NCBI GenBank assembly: GCA_013041745.1
Contig: JABDRN010000055.1
Location: 1 to 64,000 of the forward strand
DNA: 64,000 bases
Reading direction: 5' to 3'
DNA from: Gammaproteobacteria bacterium
Lineage (GTDB): Bacteria; Pseudomonadota; Gammaproteobacteria; SZUA-229
Position numbers and translations under genes: made by a program. The notes beneath the pieces are model-generated. The model did not search any database, had not been told where the DNA came from, and saw only the letters and a list, made by a program, of their open reading frames with translations. This document shows, piece by piece, positions 48,922-59,105 of this stretch. Numbering within the stretch: position 1 is the first letter of the stretch; the number at the start of each line of letters is the position of its first letter.

Positions 48922-49783
48922 CCTCTTCTTCCGGCGCCAGCCTGAATGTTACCGAGATCGGATTATGGTCAGAAGAAGAGACCTGCCAGACCTTCTTACT
49001 TACAGGCTGTAACTGACGGTAAAAAACATGATCGATAGCATTGCCGAAGACGTGCGTTTTATTATTCACCTCGTACTCGAGAGAAGACATCGATAACCTT
49101 TCAACTAGCTGGATGACCTCGGTCATACGTTCATCACTCCAGGTATTAAAGTCGCCGGCGACGATCATCGGTCCAGTGTGATGCCGTATCGAGTCGAACA
49201 GCTGATCCAGCTGTTCACGGTAAGCCGCAACACCAAGGGTGAAGTTGATACCATGAATATTAGCAACCAGCAACCTGGCGTCGTGACCTGCTATATTGTA
49301 ATAACTGACCAGTGTCGCTTTCGGAACACGGATGATAGGCTCATCATTCTGAAAGCCGCAGCTGCCTATGGCATGTAGATTTGCAGCTGTCATCACCCCG
49401 GCAGCCGTACCATTCAGGTGAAACGCGGTATTCATCACCCATTTGAAATTTTTCGTTTCTAACAATCCCGATAACTCATCGTCCAGGTACGCTTCCTGTA
49501 TCGTCATCACATCATGGCTTTGCGCATAGGAAGACAGGTCGCGCTGCCAGCCATCGCCATTACCCTTGTAGAGATTCCAGTTCAGTAAAGCGATACTCTC
49601 CGGGTCCAGACCCTGCTTCTGGATATCCTGGTTCTCATCTATAGCCATCGGCTGGCATGTTTCTGTGTCTTCTGCATCGCCAGCTGCGGCAGATGCGTGA
49701 TCGCTCTTGCTATCGAGACTAACGCATGAAGTAAGTAGCACAGGTAATAAAATAAGGGGGAGGTTCTTGAACCTGTTTATCAT
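48905..49783 (-). CDS. Endonuclease/exonuclease/phosphatase-family lipoprotein
   Basis: This 292-aa secreted hydrolase has a lipobox (LLTSCVSLDS). The EEP catalytic residues are visible in order: LLNWNLYKGNG (Asn), MTIQEAYLDD (Glu), VAGDFNTWSDER (Asp/Asn) and SSSDHNPISVTF (Asp/His). It could hydrolyse nucleic acid or phospholipid head groups at the cell surface. A truncated relative is at 26224-26487. It is convergent with rsgA. Confidence 0.88.
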   Translation of the reverse strand: MINRFKNLPLILLPVLLTSCVSLDSKSDHASAAAGDAEDTETCQPMAIDENQDIQKQGLDPESIALLNWNLYKGNGDGWQRDLSSYAQSHDVMTIQEAYLDDELSGLLETKNFKWVMNTAFHLNGTAAGVMTAANLHAIGSCGFQNDEPIIRVPKATLVSYYNIAGHDARLLVANIHGINFTLGVAAYREQLDQLFDSIRHHTGPMIVAGDFNTWSDERMTEVIQLVERLSMSSLEYEVNNKTHVFGNAIDHVFYRQLQPVSKKVWQVSSSDHNPISVTFRLAPEEEVIAAR

Positions 49784-50022
49784 ATAAAATCCGGTAGAGT
49801 CGATACATCATTTCAGAAATGATGATACCTTTAAAAATCATCGTGTTTCAATTGTAGGCAGAACACTGGTTGCAACTTGACCATATGCGACAAATATTTG
49901 ACAAATGTACAAAATGACCTGTGAGTTGACTAATGAGTATGCCGTTTAATAATAATAATTCAAGTCAGAGCATAAATGATGACTTAATATCAGGTACTTA
50001 CTAGCACATATGCCTAATTATT

Positions 50023-51429
50023 TTGGATACCAGTAATAAAAAATCCGGCTTTTATCTACTAAGCGACAATACCGATGCCTTCGTCGCACGCTTCGCACTG
50101 GCGACCATCGCGGAAAAAACCCTGGATATCCAGTATTACATCATACATAGCGACGCCAGTGGCCGATACCTGGCTTATGCCATCTTATCAGCAGCAGACC
50201 GTGGTGTTCGCGTGCGCATCCTGGTCGATGATATAAATATGTCTGGCCATGACGGCAACTTCAAGATGTTTAGCCAGCATGAGAACATCGAGATTCGTAT
50301 CTTCAATCCGCTGTCAAATCGCGACTGGTTCAGAAACATCGAGCTGCTGATCAATCTCAACCGTGCCGGACGCCGTATGCATAACAAGACATTCATCGCT
50401 GATAACGCATCTGCCATCATCGGCGGCAGGAACATCGGTGATGAATACTTCGATGACAGGAATAACCTCAACTTTTTAGACCTCGACCTGCTGACCGTGG
50501 GGCCGATCGTCGATGATGTCAGCAATAGCTTCGATGATTACTGGCACAGCCAGTGGGCGACACCGATCGAGCAGCTGAGTAAAACCCGGGTCATGCGAAA
50601 ACAGCTGATGACACTTCGCAGCAATCTAAAAGACCGGTGGCATCGGCTAAAGAACACAGACTACTTCCAGTCTTTGAAAAATGCCTCGTTCACACAAAAG
50701 ATAATCAATCGAAGAATCGATTTCATATGGGCGGAAGCAGATCTGTTCTACGATAGACCGGAAAAGATCAGCAGCGATGATCCGGATAAAACCGTCCACA
50801 TCGGTCCACAGATCATGCCCTATTTCGAGCATGCCGAGAAAGAACTGCTGATCGCAACGCCCTACTTCGTACCGGGAAAAAAAGGCACGCGCTGGTTAAA
50901 GGAGAAACGTGACCAGGGTATCGAGATAAGCATCTTGACCAACTCGCTGGCAGCGACCGATGTCAGCGCAGTGCATGCCGGCTACAGAAAATATCGCAAG
51001 CAGCTTCTCGCCACAGGTATCGATCTATATGAATTAAAAGCGACCGCCCGACCCGGCCAGTCTAAAACCAGGAAGCTTATCGAGGGTTCACGGCATGCCA
51101 GCCTGCATGCAAAATACATGGTCGTCGATCGACAGTATGTCCTCATAGGCTCAGCTAATATCGATCCTCGCTCACAGCTGCTCAACACCGAGATAGGCAT
51201 CATGGTAAACAGTCCGCAACTGGCAAAACAGACCATAGAATTATTCGCCAGGAGTAGCTCGTTAGAGAACAGTTATCACCTAAGACTCGATGATAGCAGC
51301 AACAGGCTCAACTGGCTGACAGAAGAAAGCAGTGGCTCGACTTTGTATACTACCGAACCCGGGGCCGGCCTGTTGAGGAAGCTAGCAGTAGAGATGATGA
51401 GCTTACTGCCGATAGAAAGCCTGCTCTAG
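50023..51429 (+). CDS. Phospholipase D-family protein, ClsC-like, TTG start
   Basis: This is a 468-aa protein with two HKD motifs: HNKTFIADNASAIIGGRNIG and HAKYMVVDRQYVLIGSANID. The N-terminal DAFVARFALATIAEKTLDIQ matches cardiolipin synthase C (YmdC) proteins, which join phosphatidylglycerol and phosphatidylethanolamine. The start is TTG, 19 bases after an in-frame stop at 50002. Family members of this type often carry an N-terminal signal or anchor, which is missing. The 239-base gap upstream holds no further ORF. Confidence 0.85.
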   Translation: MDTSNKKSGFYLLSDNTDAFVARFALATIAEKTLDIQYYIIHSDASGRYLAYAILSAADRGVRVRILVDDINMSGHDGNFKMFSQHENIEIRIFNPLSNRDWFRNIELLINLNRAGRRMHNKTFIADNASAIIGGRNIGDEYFDDRNNLNFLDLDLLTVGPIVDDVSNSFDDYWHSQWATPIEQLSKTRVMRKQLMTLRSNLKDRWHRLKNTDYFQSLKNASFTQKIINRRIDFIWAEADLFYDRPEKISSDDPDKTVHIGPQIMPYFEHAEKELLIATPYFVPGKKGTRWLKEKRDQGIEISILTNSLAATDVSAVHAGYRKYRKQLLATGIDLYELKATARPGQSKTRKLIEGSRHASLHAKYMVVDRQYVLIGSANIDPRSQLLNTEIGIMVNSPQLAKQTIELFARSSSLENSYHLRLDDSSNRLNWLTEESSGSTLYTTEPGAGLLRKLAVEMMSLLPIESLL

Positions 51430-51448
51430 GTGCTACGGCCAGCTGCAG

Positions 51449-52609
51449 CTAGCGCCATGCATGACCGAACTGCAGATAGAAAGCCGTATCTTCCGGACCT
51501 CTGGCGATATCAAAGCCGACATGCGCACCAAAACGACGGGCGATGAAATAGCGCAGACCGACACCTTTACTATATACCCTGGTGACCTTGGCATTATCGA
51601 CGATGCCTGTAGTGCGACCAGCACCACCAAATCCCAGTACACTCCACCGGCTGGTAAAGTTCCAGCCCAGCTCTGCTTCTGCGACAGCGACGCTCTCACC
51701 CTGGTAGCGCATCACCGGGATCCCGCGAAGACCGACATCCGGGTACATGTAGAAAGGTATATCATTTGGATCGCCGTTGATGGTCTCGACATCGCCGCGT
51801 AAACCCAGGACAAAAGTATCCGCCAACGGCGTGAAATAGAATAGTTTGGCCCGGTACTTTTCAAATTCCGTATCACTGCCAACCGCTTCACGGAACAGTG
51901 TTGCTTCCAGCGACGAGCTTATGCCATCGGTAGGCGTGAAGATGGTATTGCGACTATCGTATTCGAGGCTGAGTATCACCGCGGCGTCACGGCTGTTGCT
52001 CTTAAAAGTTGGATCGACAGCAGCAAAACCAAACTCGTTGCTGGTATCCAGCAGAAGGTAACTGGCACCTGCGAAAAATTTCGATCCAGCCAGTCTAAAC
52101 TTCAAGTCCTGATACAGGATGTCCGGCTCGATCGTCGAGTCTACGGCGATATCCTGGCCCAGAATATTTCGATAAAATTTTATTTTGATCGAACCGGTCG
52201 CTAAGGCACCGGTATAACGGATATTGTCATTCTTCCAGACACCCATATGGGCACCGCCAGCCATCCAGGTATCGTTCTCGGTATACATACCAAACAGTGC
52301 TGAAACACTCGGTGGGATCAGTTTGCCTTCAGCATCCTTTGATTGCGGATCAAAGGTTTCGCCATCCGGCACACGCCCCGCCAGCGGGTCATGCAAAAAC
52401 ACCAGTGCCGCGCCTGCGCCATATCCGATGGCAGGCTCGGTGATAATGATCGGTACAGGAAAAAAACCTTTTTTCTCAGCCAGCCAGTGACTGACATCGA
52501 ACATGCCGTCTTCCGGATCGGTGAATCCATCCATCATCGATGCAGCAATGACTGGAAAGGTCATAACAGAAAGGCAAAATAAAATTATATTTTTTAAGTT
52601 TCTGCTCAT
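51449..52609 (-). CDS. BamA/TamA-like outer-membrane barrel (surface antigen)
   Basis: This 386-aa protein has a signal peptide (about 1-22) and a C-terminal Omp85-type barrel without POTRA repeats. Strands such as AEAELGWNFTSRWSVLGFGG and the loop GLRGIPVMRYQGESVAVAEA resemble the RGF/Y region of Omp85 proteins. It ends in AFYLQFGHAW, an aromatic-rich barrel end. POTRA-less relatives exist in many gammaproteobacteria with unknown cargo. It converges with the PLD gene and is followed on its strand by nothing obvious. Confidence 0.8.
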   Translation of the reverse strand: MSRNLKNIILFCLSVMTFPVIAASMMDGFTDPEDGMFDVSHWLAEKKGFFPVPIIITEPAIGYGAGAALVFLHDPLAGRVPDGETFDPQSKDAEGKLIPPSVSALFGMYTENDTWMAGGAHMGVWKNDNIRYTGALATGSIKIKFYRNILGQDIAVDSTIEPDILYQDLKFRLAGSKFFAGASYLLLDTSNEFGFAAVDPTFKSNSRDAAVILSLEYDSRNTIFTPTDGISSSLEATLFREAVGSDTEFEKYRAKLFYFTPLADTFVLGLRGDVETINGDPNDIPFYMYPDVGLRGIPVMRYQGESVAVAEAELGWNFTSRWSVLGFGGAGRTTGIVDNAKVTRVYSKGVGLRYFIARRFGAHVGFDIARGPEDTAFYLQFGHAWR

Positions 52610-52617
52610 GATCTGTT

Positions 52618-53085
52618 TTAGCCTTTATTCTTTCTTCGTGATTGAAAGAAACTTTGCAGCATCTCCCTGCTCTCTTCTGCCAGCACACCCGATACTACTT
52701 CAAAATCATGATTGTGATCATTGGACTTTAGTAGGTCAAAGGCACCGCCTAATGCGCCTGTACGCGGCTCTGAGGCAGCATAGACAACTTTTGATACACG
52801 CGCATGGATCATCGCACCGACGCACATAGAACAGGGTTCCAGCGTAACGTACATGGTGGTATCGATTAACCGGTAGTTGTTGAGGGATTTACCAGCTTCA
52901 CGCATCGCCATGATCTCGGCGTGTGATGTAGCATCATGACTGCTGATGGGCTGGTTCCAGCCTTCGGCGATCAGCTGGTCATCTTTGACAAGCACGGCAC
53001 CGACAGGAACCTCACCGGCAGCTTCTGCCTTACGGGCAAGCTGCAGTGCTTTTTGCATCCACTTAATGTTGGCTTCTGTACCCAT
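52618..53085 (-). CDS. tadA: tRNA-specific adenosine deaminase
   Basis: This enzyme converts the wobble adenosine of tRNA-Arg(ACG) to inosine. The zinc ligands and proton shuttle are in SHAEIMAM and LEPCSMCVGAMIHA, and VPVGAVLVKDDQLIAEGWN is diagnostic. I start at ATG 53085 (MGTEANIKWM, 155 aa) because it aligns with TadA. The track's start at 53139 is TTG and runs through a long palindrome. It lies downstream of guaA. Confidence 0.95.
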   Translation of the reverse strand: MGTEANIKWMQKALQLARKAEAAGEVPVGAVLVKDDQLIAEGWNQPISSHDATSHAEIMAMREAGKSLNNYRLIDTTMYVTLEPCSMCVGAMIHARVSKVVYAASEPRTGALGGAFDLLKSNDHNHDFEVVSGVLAEESREMLQSFFQSRRKNKG

Positions 53086-53122
53086 AATAATTAATGAAGT
53101 ATTTTTAATTTGAGTGATGTGA

Positions 53123-53221
53123 TTTTTCATCAGCTGCAAGGCATAAATGAAAATATAAACGGAGCGTACAATTGTACGTGAGTATTATATTTTTATTTAT
53201 AACGCCGCAGATGATGAAAAA
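53123..53221. repeat. Large imperfect palindrome between guaA and tadA
   Basis: These 99 bases read almost the same on both strands. Outer arms are TTTTTCATCAGCTGC and GCAGATGATGAAAAA, middle arms ATGAAAATATAA/TTATATTTTTAT, and the centre is GTACAATTGTAC. It could fold as one long hairpin. It is non-coding. Confidence 0.75.
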
Positions 53222-53243
53222 GTGCATTAATCAAAATAAAAAT

Positions 53244-54812
53244 TCATTCCCACTCGATAGTAGCAGGCGGCTTACCAGAGATATCGTAGGTAACACGTGA
53301 GATACCATCGACTTCATTGATGATACGTGTTGATACATGACCGAGGAAGTCATATGGCAGATGCGCCCAGCGCGCGGTCATGAAATCGATAGTCTCCACT
53401 GCGCGTAACGCAACGACATAGTCATAACGACGGCCATCACCCATGACGCCGACAGACTTGACCGGGATAAAGACGGTGAAAGCCTGGCTGACCGTGTCAT
53501 ACAGATTGTTCTTGTACAGCTCTTCGATAAAGATGTTATCTGCCAGACGCAACAGGTCGGCATATTCTTTTTTGACCTCACCCAGGATGCGTACACCCAG
53601 ACCCGGGCCCGGGAACGGATGACGGTACACCATGTCGGAAGGCAGGCCGAGCTCGACGCCGATCTTGCGCACTTCATCCTTGAACAGTTCACGCAACGGC
53701 TCGACCAGTTTCAGGCGCATGTCTTCTGGCAGACCACCGACGTTATGGTGTGATTTGATCAGGTGTGAATTTTTACTGTCGGCCGATTCGATCACATCCG
53801 GGTAGATGGTGCCCTGCGCCAGCCAGTTTGCATTGGTCAGTTTGTTTGATTCTTCTTCAAATATCTCGACGAAAACCCGACCGATGATCTTACGTTTTTT
53901 CTCCGGCTCATCGACACCGCTCAACTCATCGAGAAAACGCTGCTCGGCATCGACACGGATGACCCTGACACCCATGTTCTCGGCAAAGGTCGCCATCACC
54001 TGGTCACCCTCACGATAGCGCAGCAGGCCGTTATCGACGAACACGCAGGTCAGCTGATCGCCGATGGCCTGGTGCAGCAAGGCAGCGACTACGGAAGAAT
54101 CAACGCCGCCGGAGAGGCCGAGAACCACCTCGTCACTACCCACCTGCTGGCGGATACGCTCGATATTGTCCTGGATGATATTACCTGCGGTCCAGTCAGC
54201 GGCACAGCCGCAGATATCGTGCGCGAAACGTTCGATGATGCGCTGCCCCTGCTTGGTGTGTGTCACCTCGGGATGAAACTGCAGACCATAAAAACGGCGT
54301 GACTCATCAGCCATGCCCGCGATAGGTGCATTATCAGAGCTGGCGATACAGACGAAATCGTCAGGCAACGCTTCGACCTTGTCACCATGCGACATCCACA
54401 CGTCCAGCATGCCGAAACCATCGGCAGTCACGTGGTCCTCGATGTCCTTTAATAACGCGCTATGATTGCGCGCACGCACCTGCGCATAACCGAACTCGCG
54501 GTGCGTCGATGAACCGACTTTACCGCCCAGCTGTGCTGCCATGGTCTGCATGCCGTAACAGATACCCAGTACAGGCACACCGGCTTCGAAGACATACGGT
54601 GGCGCCACCAGGGTATCGTCAGCTGTAACAGATTCGGGCCCGCCCGACAAGATGATACCGTTAGGGTTAAAAGCCTTGATCTCTTCGCCAGTCATACCCG
54701 TATGATGGACTTCACTATACACCCCAGCCTCACGGACGCGTCTTGCGATCAGCTGGGTATATTGCGATCCGAAGTCGATGATTAGGATACGATCTGAATG
54801 GATGTCATGCAT
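53244..54812 (-). CDS. guaA: GMP synthase (glutamine-hydrolysing)
   Basis: This 522-aa enzyme aminates XMP to GMP. The N-terminal class I glutamine amidotransferase has the catalytic Cys in [10 protein letters not shown] and the His in [11 protein letters not shown]. The PP-loop of the ATP domain is [15 protein letters not shown]. The C-terminal dimerisation domain ends [12 protein letters not shown], as in E. coli. It follows guaB, the second step after IMP dehydrogenase. Confidence 0.98.
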   Translation of the reverse strand: MHDIHSDRILIIDFGSQYTQLIARRVREAGVYSEVHHTGMTGEEIKAFNPNGIILSGGPESVTADDTLVAPPYVFEAGVPVLGICYGMQTMAAQLGGKVGSSTHREFGYAQVRARNHSALLKDIEDHVTADGFGMLDVWMSHGDKVEALPDDFVCIASSDNAPIAGMADESRRFYGLQFHPEVTHTKQGQRIIERFAHDICGCAADWTAGNIIQDNIERIRQQVGSDEVVLGLSGGVDSSVVAALLHQAIGDQLTCVFVDNGLLRYREGDQVMATFAENMGVRVIRVDAEQRFLDELSGVDEPEKKRKIIGRVFVEIFEEESNKLTNANWLAQGTIYPDVIESADSKNSHLIKSHHNVGGLPEDMRLKLVEPLRELFKDEVRKIGVELGLPSDMVYRHPFPGPGLGVRILGEVKKEYADLLRLADNIFIEELYKNNLYDTVSQAFTVFIPVKSVGVMGDGRRYDYVVALRAVETIDFMTARWAHLPYDFLGHVSTRIINEVDGISRVTYDISGKPPATIEWE

Positions 54813-54872
54813 AGTAATATTTTCGTTCAGTCTATGGTTTTATTTTTAAACGCAAAAAGCACACTCATCCGC

Positions 54873-54941
54873 AAATGAACGCAAAAAACGCAAATATAAA
54901 AAACTTATCAAAGCTCTTCTTTGCGTTTTTTGCGTTCATTT
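54873..54941. repeat. Perfect 22-bp inverted repeat with 9-bp internal period
   Basis: AATGAACGCAAAAAACGCAA and its exact complement are separated by 25 bases, in the guaB-guaA gap. Within each arm ACGCAAAAA repeats with a 9-bp period, and a degenerate third unit precedes at 54849. The T-rich right arm lacks terminator form. Confidence 0.8.
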
Positions 54942-54978
54942 TTGGACCAATAAAAAGTTTTTTCACTGCCCTGTATTA

Positions 54979-56436
54979 TTAAGAAGAACGGTAATTCGGC
55001 GCTTCTTTGGTGATAGTCACATCGTGTACGTGCGACTCTGACATGCCGGCACCCGAGATGCGGACAAAACCCGGCTTGCTGCGCATCTCATCCATATTTT
55101 CACAGCCGACATAGCCCATGCTTGAGCGCAGGCCGCCCATCATCTGGTGCACGATGGCACCCATCGGTCCCTTGTATGCGACACGGCCTTCGATACCTTC
55201 CGGCACCAGCTTCTCGCTGCCTTCAGAGCTATCCTGAAAATAACGGTCGCTGGACCCCTGTTTCATGGCACCGATCGAGCCCATACCGCGGTAAGACTTG
55301 TAGGAACGCCCCTGGTACAGGATGACATCACCCGGTGCCTCTTCGGTACCGGCCAGCATACCACCGACCATGATGCAGTAACCGCCGGCAACGATGGCTT
55401 TTGCCATATCACCCGAATAACGGATACCACCGTCAGCGATGAGCGGGATACCGGTGCCTTGCAGCGCTTTCGCGACATTGGCTACCGCTGTTATCTGTGG
55501 CACACCGACGCCGGCAACGATCCGCGTGGTACAGATAGAACCGGGACCGATACCGACTTTGACGCCGTCAGCGCCGGCATCGGCCAGGGCTTTTGCCGCC
55601 TCGCCGGTGGCGATATTGCCACCGATAACCTGCACCTCATAATTCTTCTTCACCCAGGCGACGCGATCGAGCACCGCCTGCGAATGGCCATGCGCGGTAT
55701 CGACGACGATGACATCGACGCCGGCATTGACCAGCGCTTCAACACGTTCTTCCGTGCCGGCTCCGGTACCAACTGCTGCACCGGCACGAAGACGGCCATG
55801 ATCATCTTTCGCCGCACTCGGGAAATCGGTCGATTTCTGGATATCTTTTACCGTGATCATGCCGCGTAGCTGGAAAGCATCATTGACTACCAGTACACGT
55901 TCGATACGATGTTCGTGCAACAGCGCCAGCACATCCTCCTTCGAGGCGCCTTCTTTTACCGTTACCAGTTTTTCTTTTGGCGTCATCACGTCGGTAACAG
56001 GCTTGTCCAGACCAGACTCGAAGCGTACATCACGGCTGGTCACCAGGCCGATCAGCTCATCGCCCTTCACTACCGGCATACCCGAAATATTGTACCTCTC
56101 ACGCAATGCCATGACATCACGTATCGTCATATCAGGCGACACCGTCACCGGTTCGGTGATGACACCACTCTCATATTTCTTCACCGTCTTGACTTCGGCT
56201 GCCTGCTCACTGGGTGTCAAATTCTTATGAATAATCCCGAGGCCGCCTTCCTGCGCCAGCGCGATGGCGAGGCGAGATTCAGTCACCGTATCCATAGCGG
56301 CAGACAAGAGAGGTATATTCAGGGCAATATCACGGGTGACTTTGGTTTGCAGTGATACATCTTTAGGCATCACCACCGAGTGCGCAGGAACCAGTAAAAC
56401 ATCATCAAAGGTTAAGGCTTCTTCGATTATTCGCAT
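54979..56436 (-). CDS. guaB: Inosine-5'-monophosphate dehydrogenase
   Basis: This 485-aa enzyme oxidises IMP to XMP with NAD, the committed step to GMP. The catalytic cysteine loop is [18 protein letters not shown]. Two CBS domains (about 90-200, with [20 protein letters not shown]) interrupt the barrel. The N-terminus [20 protein letters not shown] is diagnostic. A 166-base gap with an inverted repeat separates it from guaA. Confidence 0.98.
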   Translation of the reverse strand: MRIIEEALTFDDVLLVPAHSVVMPKDVSLQTKVTRDIALNIPLLSAAMDTVTESRLAIALAQEGGLGIIHKNLTPSEQAAEVKTVKKYESGVITEPVTVSPDMTIRDVMALRERYNISGMPVVKGDELIGLVTSRDVRFESGLDKPVTDVMTPKEKLVTVKEGASKEDVLALLHEHRIERVLVVNDAFQLRGMITVKDIQKSTDFPSAAKDDHGRLRAGAAVGTGAGTEERVEALVNAGVDVIVVDTAHGHSQAVLDRVAWVKKNYEVQVIGGNIATGEAAKALADAGADGVKVGIGPGSICTTRIVAGVGVPQITAVANVAKALQGTGIPLIADGGIRYSGDMAKAIVAGGYCIMVGGMLAGTEEAPGDVILYQGRSYKSYRGMGSIGAMKQGSSDRYFQDSSEGSEKLVPEGIEGRVAYKGPMGAIVHQMMGGLRSSMGYVGCENMDEMRSKPGFVRISGAGMSESHVHDVTITKEAPNYRSS

Positions 56437-56591
56437 AACAATTCCCGCTTGGATTTGAAAAGCGGCTCATTATAAGCTGTAGCGGCATTTGTAACAACAT
56501 TAGAACGTGTTTATATTTGTAAAAAAATATACAAGATCAGCCTTTTGGGGTATAAATGATCGCTCTCTAAATAAAACCTTCAGGAGAAACT

Positions 56592-56891
56592 ATGAAAATA
56601 AAAAATCTCAGCCTGATCGCTGCTATCAGCGCCTGCATGCTAAGCCCTGTTCTGGCACACGCAGGAAGCTATGAACAAGCGGTGCTCGACGCGACAGCTT
56701 CGATCGATAATGCCAAAAAGCTTAACTACGAATGGCGGGACAGTCGTAAATTGCTGAAAAAAGCTGAAAAGCTAAACAAAGAAGGAAAAACAGACAAAGC
56801 CCTTAATCTGCTAGCAGAAGCAAAAAAACAGGGTGAGATGGCCGTTGTCCAGGCAAAGCTGCAATCCAGCGTAAGCGGACCTTATAACTAA
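56592..56891 (+). CDS. Small periplasmic helical protein, SoxXA-binding-like
   Basis: This 99-aa protein has a signal peptide (about 1-24, ending LAHAGS). The mature part is a helical hairpin with YEWRDSRKLLKKAEKLNKEG and NLLAEAKKQGEMAVVQAKLQ. This pattern resembles small SoxXA-binding (SoxK-like) proteins and other lipoprotein-like hairpins; the SoxXA link is tentative because no sox gene is in the window. CAGGAG precedes the ATG. A terminator follows. Confidence 0.7.
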   Translation: MKIKNLSLIAAISACMLSPVLAHAGSYEQAVLDATASIDNAKKLNYEWRDSRKLLKKAEKLNKEGKTDKALNLLAEAKKQGEMAVVQAKLQSSVSGPYN

Positions 56892-56909
56892 AAATAAGTG
56901 ATAAGCGAC

Positions 56910-56948
56910 GGCCTGCATTATCCCGCAGAGGGTATGCAGGCCTTTTTT
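56910..56948 (+). terminator. Terminator after the small periplasmic gene
   Basis: GGCCTGCAT..ATGCAGGCC is followed by TTTTTTAT. It isolates the small gene from xseA. Confidence 0.85.
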
Positions 56949-56993
56949 ATTCTCAGCCGCCAGATCCATACCAGCGATAAGATATAACCTGCC

Positions 56994-58364
56994 ATGTTCT
57001 CTACCACAGAAAACGATAATGTTTACAGCGTCAGCACGCTCAACCGCACCGTCGCCAGCCTGCTCGAGCACGAGTTCTCATGGATCTGGGTCGAGGGTGA
57101 GATATCCAACCTGGCAAAACCCGCCTCTGGCCACATCTACTTCAGCCTGAAAGACAGTTCTGCACAGGTCAGCTGCGCCATGTTCAAAGGACGCACCCGT
57201 GCGCTCAAATTCCAGCCTGAAAACGGCAACCAGGTACTGCTTCGGGCCAAAGTCAGCCTGTACCAGCCGCGGGGCAATTACCAGCTGATCGTCGACCGTA
57301 TGGAAGAAGCCGGTGACGGTGCGCTTCGCCGCCAGTTCGAAGCACTGAAGATCAAACTGGCGGATGAAGGCCTGTTCGATGAAGCTGGCAAACTGCCGGT
57401 CCCTGAACTGCCAGAATGCATCAGCATCATCACCTCAAAGTCAGGGGCCGCCATCCACGATGTCTTAAGCGTCATCGCCAGGCGGTTTCCCTCGATACCA
57501 GTGAAGATATTCCCGGTGCCGGTACAGGGCGCAGAATCAGCGCCTGCGATCTGTAACGCCATCCAGCTGATCGACCAGGCTGTCGCCAGCGGCGAGCTGT
57601 CCTGCGATGTGATCTTGCTGGTACGAGGCGGCGGTTCACTGGAAGACCTGTGGTCATTCAACGAAGAATCGGTAGCACGCGCCATCGTTGATTGCCGCGT
57701 CCCGATCGTCACTGGTGTCGGCCACGAGACCGACATAACCATCGCCGATTATGTCGCCGATGTGCGCGCTGCCACCCCTACCGCTGCAGCGGAAACAGTC
57801 ACCCCAGACCAGTCTAGCTGGCTGCAGTCATTCGACTGGTACCAGCAGAGGCTGCTGCAGCTGGTTAGCGATAAGATCGAACGGCAGCGGGAAAAAACGC
57901 ACTGGCTGCTGCGCCGGCTGCATCAGCAGCACCCGGAGATACAGCTGTTACGTGACCAGCAGCGAAGCACAGAACTGAGTAAACGCCTGCTCAGGATAAG
58001 CCGGTCGATGCTGGATTCTCGTCACAGCCAGCTGGCCACACTCGATGCAAAACTGGGCGCACACAATCCGCTGCGGCTATTGAAACAGAAGCGGCAGACA
58101 GCGAAATACCTCGGCGCACGATTACAGCAGGCGTCAGCTAATGTGCTGATACAGAAAAAGTCACAGTTGAGCAATGTGGCAAGAACGATGAACGCCATTA
58201 GCCCGTTACAGACCCTGGAGCGTGGTTATTCGATAACCTTAAATGCAGACGGCGAAGCCATCAGCTCGAGCGAACAGGTAAAACAGGACGATATGATCGA
58301 GACACGCCTGCATAGCGGGCGTATCATCAGCAAGGTCAGCTCTTGCATCGAAAACGATTCGTAG
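56994..58364 (+). CDS. xseA: Exodeoxyribonuclease VII large subunit
   Basis: This is the 456-aa nuclease chain that degrades single-stranded DNA with XseB. An N-terminal OB domain (EFSWIWVEGEISNLAKPASG, HIYFSLKDSSAQVSCAMFKG) precedes the catalytic domain with GHETDITIADYVADVRAATP and the long coiled-coil C-terminus. xseB is not in the window. Confidence 0.96.
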   Translation: MFSTTENDNVYSVSTLNRTVASLLEHEFSWIWVEGEISNLAKPASGHIYFSLKDSSAQVSCAMFKGRTRALKFQPENGNQVLLRAKVSLYQPRGNYQLIVDRMEEAGDGALRRQFEALKIKLADEGLFDEAGKLPVPELPECISIITSKSGAAIHDVLSVIARRFPSIPVKIFPVPVQGAESAPAICNAIQLIDQAVASGELSCDVILLVRGGGSLEDLWSFNEESVARAIVDCRVPIVTGVGHETDITIADYVADVRAATPTAAAETVTPDQSSWLQSFDWYQQRLLQLVSDKIERQREKTHWLLRRLHQQHPEIQLLRDQQRSTELSKRLLRISRSMLDSRHSQLATLDAKLGAHNPLRLLKQKRQTAKYLGARLQQASANVLIQKKSQLSNVARTMNAISPLQTLERGYSITLNADGEAISSSEQVKQDDMIETRLHSGRIISKVSSCIENDS

Positions 58365-58592
58365 CATGCTACAGTCGGCTGCATACAAAATATAAATAGA
58401 CAAGTACTATTTGTTATGAGTGATGTGATCTTTGTCGATGATTAAACAGGATTCGTCATTTTAGCTTTCAGGATAAAGATTTTTTTAATTTGCACTGAGC
58501 GCCAGATTTATGGTAAAAAGTCGCTCGCATTATTTTATCGAAACAACTTTATACAGCTAAGTTGTTGTTTTTAAATACATTTGGAGTTTTAG

Positions 58593-59027
58593 ATGGCAAA
58601 TACAGCGCCAGTCGAACATACCGCTTTCAAGCCGTACAAAGAAAAGAAAGGCGAAGAATATATGAGTGAAGGTCAGCTACAGCATTTCACAGATATACTT
58701 CAAGCATGGAAAGCCGAACTGATGACAGAAGTTGACCGCACTGTGGATCACATGAAGGATGAGGCAGCAAACTTTCCGGATCCTGCCGACCGTGCCACAC
58801 AGGAAGAAGAGTTCAGCCTCGAGTTACGCACACGTGACCGTGAGCGCAAACTGATCAAGAAGATTGATGACACACTGACCCTGATGAGTAATGGTGAATA
58901 CGGCTATTGTGAGACCTGTGGTGTCGAGATCGGCTTGCGCCGTATGGAAGCAAGGCCAACCGCGACACAGTGTATCGACTGCAAGAGCCTCGACGAGATC
59001 AAAGAGAAGCAGACCCGCGGTAAATAA
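58593..59027 (+). CDS. dksA: RNA polymerase-binding transcription factor DksA
   Basis: This 144-aa protein amplifies the stringent response with ppGpp on RNA polymerase. The coiled-coil tip with the essential acidic pair is in DPADRATQEEEFSLELRTRD, and the four-cysteine zinc finger is CETCGVEIGLRRMEA..CIDC. TTGGAG lies before the ATG. gluQ lies 4.6 kb downstream instead of directly after, because an accessory stretch intervenes. Confidence 0.97.
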   Translation: MANTAPVEHTAFKPYKEKKGEEYMSEGQLQHFTDILQAWKAELMTEVDRTVDHMKDEAANFPDPADRATQEEEFSLELRTRDRERKLIKKIDDTLTLMSNGEYGYCETCGVEIGLRRMEARPTATQCIDCKSLDEIKEKQTRGK

Positions 59028-59040
59028 GGCAACACTACCT

Positions 59041-59079
59041 ACATTAAAAAAGCCGGGCCAAGCCCGGCTTTTTTAATGT
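59041..59079. terminator. Bidirectional terminator after dksA
   Basis: ACATTAAAAAAGCCGGGC and its complement form a long stem with flanking A and T runs. It can end dksA on the plus strand and the GlyGly-CTERM gene on the minus strand. Confidence 0.88.
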
Positions 59080-59105
59080 TTCACCCAGACAAGCTTACAG
59101 GTCGT

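Noticed and set aside
53086-53139. TTG start for tadA
   Set aside because: The extension reads through a long palindrome; ATG 53085 matches the family start.
55147-55869. 240-aa plus-strand ORF antisense to guaB
   Set aside because: It lies wholly within guaB, and its composition (many His, Asp, Arg, Thr) is that of a mirrored coding frame.
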